DNA from: DAOPYE01 sp035352715
GTDB lineage: Bacteria > Acidobacteriota > Holophagae > Holophagales > Holophagaceae
Assembly: GCA_035352715.1 (NCBI GenBank)
Contig: DAOPYE010000001.1
Location: 31,726 to 95,725 of the forward strand
Reading direction: 5' to 3'
DNA length: 64,000 nucleotides
Shown here: positions 8,575 through 19,574 of the stretch, in pieces
Layout of the letters: each line of letters begins with the position of its first letter
Position numbering within the stretch: the stretch's first letter is position 1
The notes under the pieces: generated by a model
Database searches by the model: none
The model's input: the letters and a program-made list of their open reading frames with translations, nothing else
What the model was told of the DNA's origin: nothing
Made by a program: the position numbers and the translations under genes

Positions 8575-10266
8575 ATGCATCGTTGCAGTCTGGAGGATCG
8601 TCTAGGTCGGGAGATCCTGCAAGAGTTGGTCTGGTCGGACGCGGCGCCCGCGGATGTCGTTCTGGCCTTGCCCGGGGAGGGCGCGCTGGCCGATTGCCCC
8701 GTGTGGCTAGGAGAAGAGGGCGCCCTGGCGCTGATCGAAACGGCGTTCAAGCGCCTGGAAGACCAGAGACGCATGGAACAGTTGAACCGGGTCGGAAGGG
8801 CCTTGGCTTCCGAGCAGAACCTGGACCGGCTGCTGGACATGATCCTGGTGCAGGCGCGAGAACTGCTGGCGGCCGAAGGTGGGTCGATCTATCTGGTGGT
8901 GGGCGAGGGAGACGCGCGGGAGTTGCTGTTCGCCCACACCCAGAACTCGAAGGTGGGGCTGCCGTATCACCGCTTCCGCATGCCCATCTCGGATAGCTCC
9001 ATGGCCGGGTTCGTGGCCGGCCAGGGGCGCAGCCTCAACATTGAAGACGTCTATCACATCCCCGGTTCGGCGCCTTACCAGTTCAACGACAGCTTTGATC
9101 GTCAGGCGCGCTACCGGTCCATCTCCATGCTGTCCGTTCCCATGCGCGATGGTGAGGGCGAGGTGCTGGGGGTGCTTCAGCTCATCAATCGGGTGGATGA
9201 ATCCGAACCTAGCCGTCCCGTCGTTCCATTCCTGGCCCAGCATCAATCACTGGCCGAAAGCCTAGCGGGGCAGGCGGGTGTCGCCGTGAAGAACGCGCAT
9301 CTGCGCGGAGAGATCGAACGCTTGCTGGAAGGTTTCGTGAACGCCTCCGTGCTGGCCATCGAACAGCGGGATCCCGTGACCTCGGGCCATTCCGGTCGCG
9401 TGGCCACGCTGACCGTGGGACTGGCGGAGGCCATCAACGCCGCGCACGAGGGGCCTTACGCCGAGGTCCACTTCAGCGACCGTCAGCTGCGCGAGCTGCG
9501 CTATGCCAGCCTGCTGCATGATTTCGGGAAGGTGGGCGTTCGCGAGCAGGTGCTGGTGAAGTCCAAGAAGCTGGACCCCGCCAAGCTGGAACTCATCCTG
9601 CAGCGCATCGCCCAGCGAAGGCTTGAGCGGGCGCTGGCGGCCCTGGAGGAGGCCTGGGAGCGCGGGGATGACTTCGATCCCATCCGCTGGCGTCTGGTGC
9701 TGGACGGTGAGGAGGCCGAAGCCAACCGGCTCATCGCGCTGATCCTGCAAAGCAACGAACCCACGGTGCTTTCGCAGGATGTGGTCGATGGCCTGGGGAA
9801 CCTCGCCGCCTTGCGCTATACGCATTGGAACGGCCAGGTGGATGAGGTGGTCGCGCTGGAAGACATCGCTTGTCTGAGCATCCGCAAGGGCAGCCTTTCG
9901 GATACCGAGCGGCTGGAGATCGAAAGCCACGTCACTCACACCTTCCACTTCCTGGAGCAGATTCCCTGGACCAAGGATCTGGCGGAGGTTCCCGAGATCG
10001 CCTTTGCCCATCACGAGCGCGTGAACGGCAAGGGATACCCGCGCAGGATCGCCAACGGCGAGATCCCGGTGCAGAGCAAGGCCATGGCCATCGCTGATGT
10101 CTTTGACGCCCTGACCGCGCAGGATCGTCCCTACAAGGCGGCGCTGCCGCTGGAGCGAAGCCTTCGCATCCTGGAGGAGGACGCCAAGGCCGGGCACCTG
10201 GATGCGGCGTTGCTGGATCTTTTCATCCAGGCTCGCGTCTTCGACAAGCTAGAACCGGTGCGCTGA
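8575..10266 (+). CDS. GAF and HD-GYP domain signalling protein (predicted c-di-GMP phosphodiesterase)
   Basis: 563 residues if started at the ATG at 8575; a GTG at 8539 would add 12. A short N-terminal segment leads to a GAF domain at about 75-240 (LVQARELLAAEGGSIYLV to GEVLGVLQLINRVD), then an HD-GYP domain to the end. Metal ligands and signatures are present: HDFGKVGV with His315-Asp316, a His in SHVTHTF, HHE at about 479-481 and GKGYP ending near 489. HD-GYP domains hydrolyse cyclic di-GMP. The stretch between the HD pair and the next His is about 137 residues, roughly 100 longer than usual. No membrane segment is visible, so it is cytosolic. It diverges from the methyltransferase with overlapping start regions. 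Confidence 0.88.
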   Translation: MHRCSLEDRLGREILQELVWSDAAPADVVLALPGEGALADCPVWLGEEGALALIETAFKRLEDQRRMEQLNRVGRALASEQNLDRLLDMILVQARELLAAEGGSIYLVVGEGDARELLFAHTQNSKVGLPYHRFRMPISDSSMAGFVAGQGRSLNIEDVYHIPGSAPYQFNDSFDRQARYRSISMLSVPMRDGEGEVLGVLQLINRVDESEPSRPVVPFLAQHQSLAESLAGQAGVAVKNAHLRGEIERLLEGFVNASVLAIEQRDPVTSGHSGRVATLTVGLAEAINAAHEGPYAEVHFSDRQLRELRYASLLHDFGKVGVREQVLVKSKKLDPAKLELILQRIAQRRLERALAALEEAWERGDDFDPIRWRLVLDGEEAEANRLIALILQSNEPTVLSQDVVDGLGNLAALRYTHWNGQVDEVVALEDIACLSIRKGSLSDTERLEIESHVTHTFHFLEQIPWTKDLAEVPEIAFAHHERVNGKGYPRRIANGEIPVQSKAMAIADVFDALTAQDRPYKAALPLERSLRILEEDAKAGHLDAALLDLFIQARVFDKLEPVR

Positions 10267-10326
10267 GCGCGGGCGGACCGCGCGGAAGTCCGGGAGCTGT
10301 GAGAGAATATGGGACTTGGAGTGCCC

Positions 10327-10800
10327 ATGACCGAACAGACCCTTTCGCCGAAAACCCTCAATGTGCAGGAGATCATGGATCTGCTGCCGCATCGCTATCC
10401 CATCCTCCTGGTGGATCGGGTGCTCGATTACGAGCGCGGACAGTGGATTCGGGGGATGAAGAACGTCACCATCGGCGAACAGATCTTCCAGGGACATTTC
10501 CCCAAGCGCCCCGTGTTCCCCGGCGTCCTCATCGTGGAGGCCATGGCTCAGACCGGCGGCTGCCTGGTGATGCAGGACTTCGAGGATGTCTCGAAGAAGG
10601 TCATCTACTTCATGTCCATCGACAATGTGAAATTCCGCAAGCCGGTCGTTCCCGGCGATCAGCTGGTGATGGAAGTGAAGATCCTCAGCAACAAGGGCAA
10701 GATCTGCAAGCTGCGTGGCGAAGCCTTCGTGGCAGGCCAGAAGGTTGCCGAGGCTGAGTTCATGTCCATGCTGATGGATCTTGTGGAAGGAGAAGCCTAG
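10327..10800 (+). CDS. fabZ: 3-hydroxyacyl-ACP dehydratase FabZ
   Basis: 157 residues, the hot-dog fold dehydratase of type II fatty acid synthesis, which also supplies the acyl chains of lipid A. Signatures are LLPHRYPILLVDRV at 19-32, GHFPKRPVFPG with catalytic His57, and VEAMAQ with Glu71. ATG 10327 is preferred over the in-frame ATG at 10309 because GGAG lies five bases before it. Its TAG stop shares one base with the GTG start of lpxA, so the two are translated together, an arrangement common in Gram-negative bacteria. Confidence 0.96.
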   Translation: MTEQTLSPKTLNVQEIMDLLPHRYPILLVDRVLDYERGQWIRGMKNVTIGEQIFQGHFPKRPVFPGVLIVEAMAQTGGCLVMQDFEDVSKKVIYFMSIDNVKFRKPVVPGDQLVMEVKILSNKGKICKLRGEAFVAGQKVAEAEFMSMLMDLVEGEA

Positions 10801-11585
10801 TGGCAGTCGAGATCCATCCTTCCTCCGTCGTCAGCAAGGACGCCGAATTGGCTGATGGCGTCGTCATCGGACCCTTCTGCCTCGTCGAAGGCAATGTCAA
10901 GATCGGTGCCCGGACGCTGCTGCGCAGTCACGTCGTCATCGGTCCGCACACGGAGCTTGGCGAAGATAACGATATCTACCCCCACGTCACGGCGGGCATG
11001 GGGCCGCAGGATCTCAAGTTCAAGGGCGCGCCCACGCGCTTGGTGATCGGCGACCGCAACGTGTTTCGTGAAGGCGCGACCCTGCACCGGGGCACCGAGC
11101 ACGGGGGCGGCATCACCACGGTGGGCCACGACAACTTCCTGATGACCGGCAGCCATATCGCCCACGATTGCCACGTGGGCAACAAGAACATCTTTGCCAA
11201 TAGCGCCACTCTGGCGGGTCATGTGGAAGTCGGCAGCGGCGCGAACATCGGCGCCTTCTCTGCCGTCCACCAGTTTTGCCGGGTAGGGGATCACGCCTTC
11301 ATGGGTGGATTCACCGTTGCGACGCTGGATGTGATGCCCTTCATGAAGACCGTCGGAGCGCGCGACACGAAGAGCTATGGCGTGAACACCATCGGCCTTC
11401 AACGCAAGGGCTTCGCTCCCGAAGTGATCGAAGCGCTGTCCAAGGCGCATCGCATTCTGTTCCATTCCGGCCTACTGCGTGAGGATGCGCTTGCTAAGGT
11501 CGAAGCAGACTATGGATCCATCGCCGAGGTCAAGTACCTGATTGATTACATCCGTTCCTCCAAGCGGGGAATCCACCGTGGTTGA
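10800..11585 (+). CDS. lpxA: Acyl-ACP--UDP-N-acetylglucosamine O-acyltransferase LpxA
   Basis: 261 residues, the first committed enzyme of lipid A synthesis. The N-terminal two thirds is a left-handed beta-helix of hexapeptide repeats (for example VVIGPFCLVEGNVKIGARTL), with the active-site stretch SHIAHDCHVGN placing the catalytic His at about 122. The C-terminal helical part includes SYGVNTIGLQRKGF, diagnostic of LpxA rather than LpxD. The start is a GTG that overlaps the fabZ stop (TAGTG); the 3' end overlaps the start of era by 8 bases. Together this indicates one fabZ-lpxA-era transcript. Confidence 0.96.
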   Translation: MAVEIHPSSVVSKDAELADGVVIGPFCLVEGNVKIGARTLLRSHVVIGPHTELGEDNDIYPHVTAGMGPQDLKFKGAPTRLVIGDRNVFREGATLHRGTEHGGGITTVGHDNFLMTGSHIAHDCHVGNKNIFANSATLAGHVEVGSGANIGAFSAVHQFCRVGDHAFMGGFTVATLDVMPFMKTVGARDTKSYGVNTIGLQRKGFAPEVIEALSKAHRILFHSGLLREDALAKVEADYGSIAEVKYLIDYIRSSKRGIHRG

Positions 11586-12492
11586 TACCCCGCACTTTGT
11601 CCGCGTCGCCATGGTCGGGCTTCCCAATTCCGGGAAATCGACCCTACTCAACGCCATGGTGGGCGAGAAGCTCGCTGCGGTGAGCCAAACGCCCCAGACC
11701 ACGCGCAGCCGCATCCTGGGCGTCGTGAATCGCGGTGCCACGCAGATCGCTTTCCTGGACACCCCCGGTGTTCACGAGGCGCACCACGCCTTGAACCACC
11801 GGATGCTGCAGCACATCGACGCCGCGCTTCTGGAGGCGGATCTGCTGCTGTGGGTCGTCGACGCGGATGGCTTCCTCGGCACGGGCGAGCAGGCCCTGGC
11901 CAAGCGCTTGGCCAAATCCGAACAGCCGGTCTACCTGATCCTGAACAAGATCGATCTGCTGTCGAAGGGACGGCTGCTTGAAAAGGTCGCTGGATACAAG
12001 GATCTGCTGGCTTTCCGAGAGATCGTGCCCGTCAGTGCCAAGTTCTCCCAGAACCTCGAACCGCTTTGGGGGCTGCTGGAGCGCGATGCGCCCGAAGGGG
12101 AGTGGGAATTCGCTGATGACACGTTTACGGATCAAACCGAGCGCAGCATGGCCTCGGAATTCATCCGCGAGAAGGTGTTGCGCAAGACCCGTGAAGAAGT
12201 GCCCCACGGGGTGGCTGTCGTGATCGAGCGCTGGATTGAATCCGGCGAGGAGGACTACCCCGAGGATCTGGGGGAAGGCGGCACGTTCATCCAGGCGCAG
12301 ATCCTGGTGGAACGGGCTGGACATCGCAAGATCCTTCTGGGTGCGGGAGGTTCCATGATTCGGGACATCCGTCAAAGCGCCCAGCGGGAGCTGCGCAAGC
12401 TGCTTCAGCGCCCCGTGCGCCTAGAGTTCCACATCAAGGTCTCGGAAGACTGGCGGAATCGCTCAGAACAACTGGACCGGCTTCATCTTTGA
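11578..12492 (+). CDS. era: GTPase Era
   Basis: 304 residues from the GTG at 11578 (CGGGGA upstream). The GTPase domain has all motifs: G1 GLPNSGKST, G3 DTPGVHE, G4 NKID and G5 SAK. A C-terminal type II KH domain follows (ILLGAGGSMIRDIRQSAQ at about 258-275, with the GxGG-like loop), which binds the 3' end of 16S rRNA during small-subunit assembly. An earlier TTG at 11542 is in frame but would overlap lpxA further and has no family support. The gene ends 22 bases before a strong terminator hairpin. Confidence 0.95.
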   Translation: MVDTPHFVRVAMVGLPNSGKSTLLNAMVGEKLAAVSQTPQTTRSRILGVVNRGATQIAFLDTPGVHEAHHALNHRMLQHIDAALLEADLLLWVVDADGFLGTGEQALAKRLAKSEQPVYLILNKIDLLSKGRLLEKVAGYKDLLAFREIVPVSAKFSQNLEPLWGLLERDAPEGEWEFADDTFTDQTERSMASEFIREKVLRKTREEVPHGVAVVIERWIESGEEDYPEDLGEGGTFIQAQILVERAGHRKILLGAGGSMIRDIRQSAQRELRKLLQRPVRLEFHIKVSEDWRNRSEQLDRLHL

Positions 12493-12514
12493 TGGCGTGA
12501 ACCGGATCTCCTCC

Positions 12515-12555
12515 CGAAAAGGAAACGGCCCCGATATGGGGCCGTTTCCTTTTCG
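12515..12555. terminator. Strong bidirectional terminator between era and the chemoreceptor gene
   Basis: A perfect 18-base inverted repeat (CGAAAAGGAAACGGCCCC and its complement) with loop GATAT. Each strand ends the stem in a T-rich arm (TTTCCTTTTCG), so it can stop transcription from both convergent genes. Confidence 0.9.
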
Positions 12556-12568
12556 GACGTCGTGCGCC

Positions 12569-14113
12569 TTACATCTTGAAGCGCGAAACCAGGGCGCTGA
12601 GCTGCTCGGCGGCCTGGCTCAGATCATTGACCGTCCGCGTCGTTTCGCGGATGGTGGCGGCCATCTCTTCCGTGGCCGCGGCGTTCTGTTCGGCGATGCT
12701 GGAGAGGCCACCCATGACAGCCACGACGGTGTTGCTGTCCTGGCTCTGGATCTGGCTCTGGCCGCCGATGGCGCGCATGCGTTCGGCGCTGGCGGAAATA
12801 GCCTCCTGGATGCTCTTCAGCACGGAGCCCGCGGTGTTCACCATCTCGGTGCCATCCTCGATGCTCTTGCTGGAAGTCTGGATGAGAGCCGTGATCTCCT
12901 TGGCGGCCTGGGCGGAACGCTCAGCCAGCTTGCGGACTTCCTCAGCCACCACCGCGAACCCTTTGCCGTGCTCGCCCGCCTTGGCTGCCTCGATGGCGGC
13001 GTTGAGGGAGAGCAGGTTCGTCTGATTCGCGATTTCCGTGATGACGGTCAGGATATTGCCGATCTGCTTGGAATTCTGCTTGATGACGTCCATGCCGCTC
13101 ACGGCCGCGCCCACCGCCGTGCCGCCCTTGGCGGCTGCCGTCTGGGCCTGGTCGAAGACGGAGAGGGCGTTGGTGACATTGGAGTCGATCACTTTGGACG
13201 ACTGGGCGATGGTGCCGACCTTTTCGGTCGCCTGCTTCACGCTGAGCTTCTGGTTCTCGGCCGTCTGGGCGATGGAGTCGGCGGTGGAGGCCATTTCGCT
13301 CGTGCCGGCGGTCATCTGGAGAGAGCCTGAGGCGATGTTGGTGGAAATGGATACCACCTGATGGACGATGTTCTGGATGTTTTCCACGAAGCGGTTGAAG
13401 TGCATGGAAACCTGGGCGATTTCATCGGTTCCCTTCACCTCGAGGCGCGCCGTGAGATCCCCTTCACCTTCGGAGATATCGCGCATCCGCTGCTGGATCT
13501 CCACCAGGGGATTCACGATGGCTTTGCCTAGGAAGAGCGCGGCGACAAGGCCGAGTACCAACATGCCGACCCCCAGGAGGAGCATCTCGAGAATGCTGCT
13601 CAGAATGGCCTTGTTGATGGTGGTGGTGTTCATGGCGACCATCAGGTACCACTTCTTGCCGGAATCCATCGGGTTGTCTTCGTTGATCTTGACCGCTACG
13701 ATCCGGTAGCCGTTCTTCTCGTAGTTGACGTAGTCCTTGTCCGCCTTGCCGATGGGTGCGCACAGCGTGGCGGGATCCAGGGTCTCTTCCTTCTTGGATT
13801 TCTTCTGGGCCTTGATCGAGGCGACGCCCTTGTCGTCCACGCCAACCACCGCGCCCAGGGAGACATCGGAATCGTTCTTCAGGCCTTCCATGGCCCGTTC
13901 CATGAAGCCCGTGTCATCCGTTAGGAAACCGGCCTTGGTATTTTCGGCAGCCAAGGCCGCAAGGCTGAAGCCCTTGCTGACCTGCGCGCCCGTCTGCACC
14001 TTCCTCAAGGTGAGACCCGAGACGATCCCTGCGGTCAGCGCGAGGACAGCCGTCAGTGCCAAGATCGAGTAGATGAGCTTTTTTCGGATGTTGAGGTTAT
14101 CCCAGAAGGACAT
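12569..14113 (-). CDS. Methyl-accepting chemotaxis protein
   Basis: 514 residues. The first membrane segment at about 14-34 ([20 protein letters not shown]) is followed by a periplasmic sensor region of about 145 residues, a second segment near 180-205 ([20 protein letters not shown]), a HAMP domain ([20 protein letters not shown]) and a long cytoplasmic coiled coil. The signalling tip is the conserved hairpin [20 protein letters not shown] then [20 protein letters not shown]. The C-terminus VSRFKM lacks a CheR-binding pentapeptide. The periplasmic part resembles a small single Cache domain, but the ligand cannot be read from the sequence. No che genes are adjacent; flagellar genes lie about 28 kb away. 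Confidence 0.93.
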   Translation of the reverse strand: MSFWDNLNIRKKLIYSILALTAVLALTAGIVSGLTLRKVQTGAQVSKGFSLAALAAENTKAGFLTDDTGFMERAMEGLKNDSDVSLGAVVGVDDKGVASIKAQKKSKKEETLDPATLCAPIGKADKDYVNYEKNGYRIVAVKINEDNPMDSGKKWYLMVAMNTTTINKAILSSILEMLLLGVGMLVLGLVAALFLGKAIVNPLVEIQQRMRDISEGEGDLTARLEVKGTDEIAQVSMHFNRFVENIQNIVHQVVSISTNIASGSLQMTAGTSEMASTADSIAQTAENQKLSVKQATEKVGTIAQSSKVIDSNVTNALSVFDQAQTAAAKGGTAVGAAVSGMDVIKQNSKQIGNILTVITEIANQTNLLSLNAAIEAAKAGEHGKGFAVVAEEVRKLAERSAQAAKEITALIQTSSKSIEDGTEMVNTAGSVLKSIQEAISASAERMRAIGGQSQIQSQDSNTVVAVMGGLSSIAEQNAAATEEMAATIRETTRTVNDLSQAAEQLSALVSRFKM

Positions 14114-14236
14114 GGCACACTCCCTGGACTTGGATTTTTGGGTGAATCCTTGAACAATTTTCCATCGGTATCAGACACCCGAAGACTGAGTTTTGTCGAG
14201 CCCTCAATGCTGTGCATATCGGCAGGGTCGCTGAAT

Positions 14237-14899
14237 TCAACGATCCCCGAATAGTGCGGTTCCGATTCTGACCTGATCCGTTCCGGCCTGGATGGCCGCT
14301 TCCAGATCGTGACTCATGCCCATGGACAAAAGCAGGCATTCACCGGTTTTTTGCTGCCACGTCTCACGCAGATGAGCCATCTGTTTGAATGCTTTGGGGC
14401 GATCGGGGGGGGGGATCGTCATGAAGCCGCGGAAGGGCAGGCGCGGGTCACCGCCCAGCGCATCCAGGATCATGGGAATTTCCTCGGCGGTGCATCCACC
14501 CATCTTGGTGGCTTCGCCCCACAGATCCACCTGGATCCAGACGCCGCGAACCACATCCAGCTCCTGAGCCAGATGGCGCAACCGCGTTGCCAATTCTGGG
14601 CGGTCCAGGGTCATGATCTCCCGGAAGTGGGTCAGCGCGGGTTTGGCTTTATTGCGCTGCAGGGGGCCGATGAAGACGAATTCCAGATCGGGAAGGGCCG
14701 ACGCCTTGCTGGAGCCTTCCTGGACATAGTTCTCGCCGAACCGCTGGAGGCCGAGATTCGCGAGTTCGCGAATGGCTTCGATCGAGTGGTACTTCGATAC
14801 AGCCAGAAGCTCGATGGCATCGGGGTTGCGGGAAGCCGCTTCGCATGCGCGGTGGATGCGGGTCTGGACGTCTTGAAGGTTGGACGCCAGGCGGGTCAT
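14237..14899 (-). CDS. YggS/PLPBP-type pyridoxal phosphate homeostasis protein
   Basis: 220 residues, the single-domain TIM-barrel PLP protein of the alanine-racemase N-terminal family. The PLP lysine is Lys36 in LLAVSKYHS, and GENYVQE and the C-terminal LLSMGMSHDLEAAIQAG then VRIGTALFG (phosphate-binding) are conserved. Family members carry PLP and keep its free level balanced; no enzymatic reaction is established. It overlaps the upstream zinc-ribbon gene by ATGA, so translation is coupled. Confidence 0.93.
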   Translation of the reverse strand: MTRLASNLQDVQTRIHRACEAASRNPDAIELLAVSKYHSIEAIRELANLGLQRFGENYVQEGSSKASALPDLEFVFIGPLQRNKAKPALTHFREIMTLDRPELATRLRHLAQELDVVRGVWIQVDLWGEATKMGGCTAEEIPMILDALGGDPRLPFRGFMTIPPPDRPKAFKQMAHLRETWQQKTGECLLLSMGMSHDLEAAIQAGTDQVRIGTALFGDR

Positions 14900-15600
14900 T
14901 GATGCTCGGGATTAAACAGGATTCGCTGGCAGGCTTCGCAGGCCACCATGTTTTCTTCGCGGAGGCGGGCCAGCAGGGGGGTTCGCAGCTTGGTGCGACA
15001 TCCCGTGCAGGTGCCGTCCTGGACTGGCGCGACCGCCTTGCCATTGCGGGCGTGGAGGATGCGATTGAACCGGGTCAGATCCGTCGCTTCCATTTGCTGT
15101 TCAATCTCCGACTGGCGCTGGGTCATCAGGGTTCGGGCCGCGACCTGGTTCTCGTGCTCGGACAGGAAGATCTCCTCGAGGGATGCGAACTGGCTTTTCA
15201 GCTCTTCCTGGCGCGCCTTCATCTTGAGAAGGTCCGCCTCCAGGGTCTTCTGGCGGGTCTCGGCTTCCCGCAGGGGGCGCAGCACGGCCGTCTTCTGGCG
15301 TTCCCGCTCGTCCAGATCGCGGATGGCGGCGGTGAACTGGATCTTTTGGGTAGAGCTTTTGACGGCCGCTCGCGCAATGCCTTCGTGCTTCTCGGCGGTC
15401 TTGAGTTCGCTGGCCAGCGTGGCCTGGGATGATTGGGCCTCGGCCAGAGCCTTTTCTGCTGTCTCGATGCGCTTGACCAGCTGCTTCAGCTCCTTGTCGA
15501 GCTGGGACATCTCTGGTGGGTAGTCGCTCAGATCCTTCTGGATGGTGGCCAGATTGTCGTGGACGCTCTGGAGTTCGAGAAGCATGGGCAGCGTGTTCAT
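14896..15600 (-). CDS. Coiled-coil protein with C-terminal C4 zinc ribbon
   Basis: 234 residues. Residues about 20-165 are a long, charged, heptad-rich antiparallel coiled coil (for example LDKELKQLVKRIETAEKAL), and the C-terminus has CTGC and CEAC, two Cys pairs of a zinc ribbon (CTGCRTKLRTPLLARL between them). This is the family of CT398/HP0958-like proteins; the H. pylori member binds RpoN and flagellin mRNA, while most others are uncharacterised. It is the first gene of a unit with yggS and is divergent from groES. The function here is not known. Confidence 0.85.
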   Translation of the reverse strand: MNTLPMLLELQSVHDNLATIQKDLSDYPPEMSQLDKELKQLVKRIETAEKALAEAQSSQATLASELKTAEKHEGIARAAVKSSTQKIQFTAAIRDLDERERQKTAVLRPLREAETRQKTLEADLLKMKARQEELKSQFASLEEIFLSEHENQVAARTLMTQRQSEIEQQMEATDLTRFNRILHARNGKAVAPVQDGTCTGCRTKLRTPLLARLREENMVACEACQRILFNPEHQ

Positions 15601-15717
15601 ATTCCCAAGGGTAGCGCGCTTGAAAATATGCGGCGTGGGATCTGGGGACTAAATTTGTTGGCGAAGGAAATATGATGTTGATTGAGTAAAATTTTGATCA
15701 AGGTTTTTGCAAACCCC

Positions 15718-15745
15718 TTGACATGGGCGGGTGGGGTGTTAGATT
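15718..15745 (+). promoter_or_regulatory. Sigma-70-type promoter of groESL
   Basis: A perfect -35 TTGACA at 15718-15723 and a -10 like TAGATT at 15740-15745, spaced 16 bases (or TTAGAT at 15739-15744, spaced 15). The -10 overlaps the first base or two of the CIRCE operator, the usual arrangement for HrcA repression. Confidence 0.75.
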
Positions 15746-15770
15746 GGCACTCGCTCTAATGGAGTGCTAA
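15744..15770 (+). promoter_or_regulatory. CIRCE operator (HrcA binding site)
   Basis: TTGGCACTC, nine bases, GAGTGCTAA. The consensus is TTAGCACTC-N9-GAGTGCTAA, so only the third base of the left arm differs. It sits between the promoter and groES, so groESL is expected to be repressed by HrcA and released on heat shock. hrcA itself is not in the window. Confidence 0.93.
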
Positions 15771-15810
15771 CAACCATCCCCCATCCGGGGGGCTTTCATG
15801 GAGGTTATTC

Positions 15811-17770
<1,960 letters not shown>

Positions 17771-17802
17771 TGTCGATCAATCCCATGACCATTTGGTCAT
17801 AG

Positions 17803-17837
17803 AGAGAAAGGGCCCCGGATATCGGGGCCCTTTCTCT
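17803..17837 (+). terminator. Rho-independent terminator of groESL
   Basis: A 15-base perfect stem AGAGAAAGGGCCCCG with loop GATAT and arm CGGGGCCCTTTCTCT, followed by GTCTGTTTGTTGG. It separates groEL from the convergent tRNA gene. Confidence 0.85.
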
Positions 17838-17910
17838 GTCTGTTTGTTGGTGTATCGGAACAGACACAAAAAGACAGGGGAGACGCTGATGGTCTCCCCT
17901 GTCCTATTTC

Positions 17911-17988
<78 letters not shown>

Positions 17989-18009
17989 CGAAGAAGTTAC
18001 GATCCTATC

Positions 18010-18420
18010 TCATTTTGCGGAGCGGGTCCAATGCGGATTGCGCATCTGCCGCAATCTGCGAAGCACCGCGTCCAGCGGATCGGGTTCAGGTTCCCGCTTC
18101 TTGGCGGGCGGCGGCGGGGGATCGCAGGGCACGATTTCCAGGCGCGCGATCTTCAGCCTCAGCTGGCGTTCAATGCGCTCCTGCACCTGGGGCCACACGC
18201 TTTCCGCGCTGCGCCGCAGGTTCGGTACCAGCTCGGGGTTCCAGCAGCCCATGACCAGGGTTCCGCGGTGCAGGCGGAGCAGGCGGGTGCGGGTTGCCAG
18301 GAAGGGGCCCACGATCAGTGTCCAGGCGCGCTCCAGGCGGGCTTGCGCGCGCGCTTCGGCGGCCTCGTGGCGGTCCAGGGCGGCAAAGCGCAGGGGCAGG
18401 AGTTCTCTGCGTTGGCTCAT
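18010..18420 (-). CDS. DUF721/DciA-like protein
   Basis: 136 residues. The N-terminal half fits the DUF721 pattern: AWTLIVGPFLATRTRLLRLH, then GTLVMGCWNPELVPNLRR, which corresponds to the W-x-x-x-G...L...G-x-L-x-x-x...W-x-x-E-L layout of DciA, the loader of replicative helicase DnaB in bacteria without DnaC. The C-terminal third is Pro- and Arg-rich and probably disordered, as in other members. The match is by motif only, so the role is tentative. It is the last gene of a coupled unit: its ATG overlaps the stop of the CoA-transferase by four bases (ATGA). Confidence 0.65.
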   Translation of the reverse strand: MSQRRELLPLRFAALDRHEAAEARAQARLERAWTLIVGPFLATRTRLLRLHRGTLVMGCWNPELVPNLRRSAESVWPQVQERIERQLRLKIARLEIVPCDPPPPPAKKREPEPDPLDAVLRRLRQMRNPHWTRSAK

Positions 18421-19574
18421 GGCTTCGGTCCTGGGTCGAATCCCTGCGGGGATGTCGGCTCATGCCTTGGCGGCGGCGTCTTCGAACACGCGCGCTCGCC
18501 GTTGATCAGGATGGGGCTCGCAAGCATAGGCACCATGCGATGGGCCCCGGGGTCGAACACGGTCTGGATCAACTGATGCAGATGTCCCGCCTGCTGGAAC
18601 AGGGCGTCATCCACCGTGCGGATGCGGCTCGCGGGGATCGCCTGGCGCTCGCAGAAGGCAAGTACCGCGTCCAGGTCCCGTTCGCCCAGCCGGGCCGCGA
18701 GGATCGGGACGAGCCGTTCACGGTCCTCGACGCGGCCTTGGTTGGTTCGCCACTGGGGATGGGCGTCGAGATCCAATTCCAGCCACAGGGCCAGCACCTC
18801 GAACTGCCGATCACTGCCCACGCCCAGGGCGATCTCGCCGCCCAGGCAGGCAAAGCTTTCGTAGGGGACGATCTGGGCGTGCGCGTTGCCTTGGCGCTGC
18901 GGCGTCTGGCCGGTGATGAGGGTGCTGGAGGCCACGTTGGCCAGGCCGGCCAGGGCGGCTTCCATTAGGGGAACCTCGATGTGGACGGCTTCTCCGGTTC
19001 TTTCTCGATGCAGCAGCGCGCCTTGGATGCCGTTGGCCAGGTACAGGGCCGCCAGCATGTCCACCAGGGGCAAGCCCACCTTCATCGGCCGCCCCTCGGG
19101 TTCTCCGGTGATCGACATCCAGCCGCTTTCCGCCTGCACGATGAAGTCGTAGCCCGCGCGCCGCGCGGCGGAGACATCCGAGGCGAAGCCTCGCACGGAC
19201 GCCACGATGAGCTTGGGGTAGGCCGCGTGCAGCCGATCCCAGGTGAGGCTCAGTTTCGTGGCCGAGGTATCGAGGAAATTCTCCACCACCACATCGGCTT
19301 CCCCCAGCAGCTCGTGAAGCTGTGCCAGGTGGGCGGGGTCGTCCAGATCCAGGCGCAGAGCGTGCTTGCCGCGGTTGGCGCAGAGGAAATAGGCGCTCTC
19401 GCCGCCTTCGCCCGCTTCGAAAGGAGGGCCCCAGCCCCGGGTCGGATCTCCCGTGGGGGGCTCGATCTTGAGGACTTCCGCGCCGAGATCGGCCAGCAGC
19501 TGGGTGGCGAAAGGACCGGCCAGCACGCGGGAGAGATCCAGGATGCGGCAGCGCTGAAGCGGCTTGACCATCAC
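18417..19574 (-). CDS. CaiB/BaiF family (class III) CoA-transferase
   Basis: 385 residues. The family fold is recognised from ILDLSRVLAGPFATQLLADL then GAEVLKIEPP, NRGKHALRLDL, VVVENF and GYDFIVQAESGWMSITGEPE. The catalytic Asp, which forms the aspartyl-CoA anhydride, is expected at Asp172 in VGLPLVDMLAALYL. Class III enzymes move CoA between organic acids such as formate/oxalate, carnitine or aromatic succinates; the substrate here cannot be told. The C-terminus carries about 20 extra Pro-rich residues. It overlaps the YmdB gene upstream and the DciA-like gene downstream by ATGA each. Confidence 0.88.
   Translation of the reverse strand: MMVKPLQRCRILDLSRVLAGPFATQLLADLGAEVLKIEPPTGDPTRGWGPPFEAGEGGESAYFLCANRGKHALRLDLDDPAHLAQLHELLGEADVVVENFLDTSATKLSLTWDRLHAAYPKLIVASVRGFASDVSAARRAGYDFIVQAESGWMSITGEPEGRPMKVGLPLVDMLAALYLANGIQGALLHRERTGEAVHIEVPLMEAALAGLANVASSTLITGQTPQRQGNAHAQIVPYESFACLGGEIALGVGSDRQFEVLALWLELDLDAHPQWRTNQGRVEDRERLVPILAARLGERDLDAVLAFCERQAIPASRIRTVDDALFQQAGHLHQLIQTVFDPGAHRMVPMLASPILINGERACSKTPPPRHEPTSPQGFDPGPKP

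Noticed and set aside
12569..13330. Plus-strand frame of 277 codons next to the era terminator
   Set aside because: It is the complement of the chemoreceptor's conserved signalling tip.
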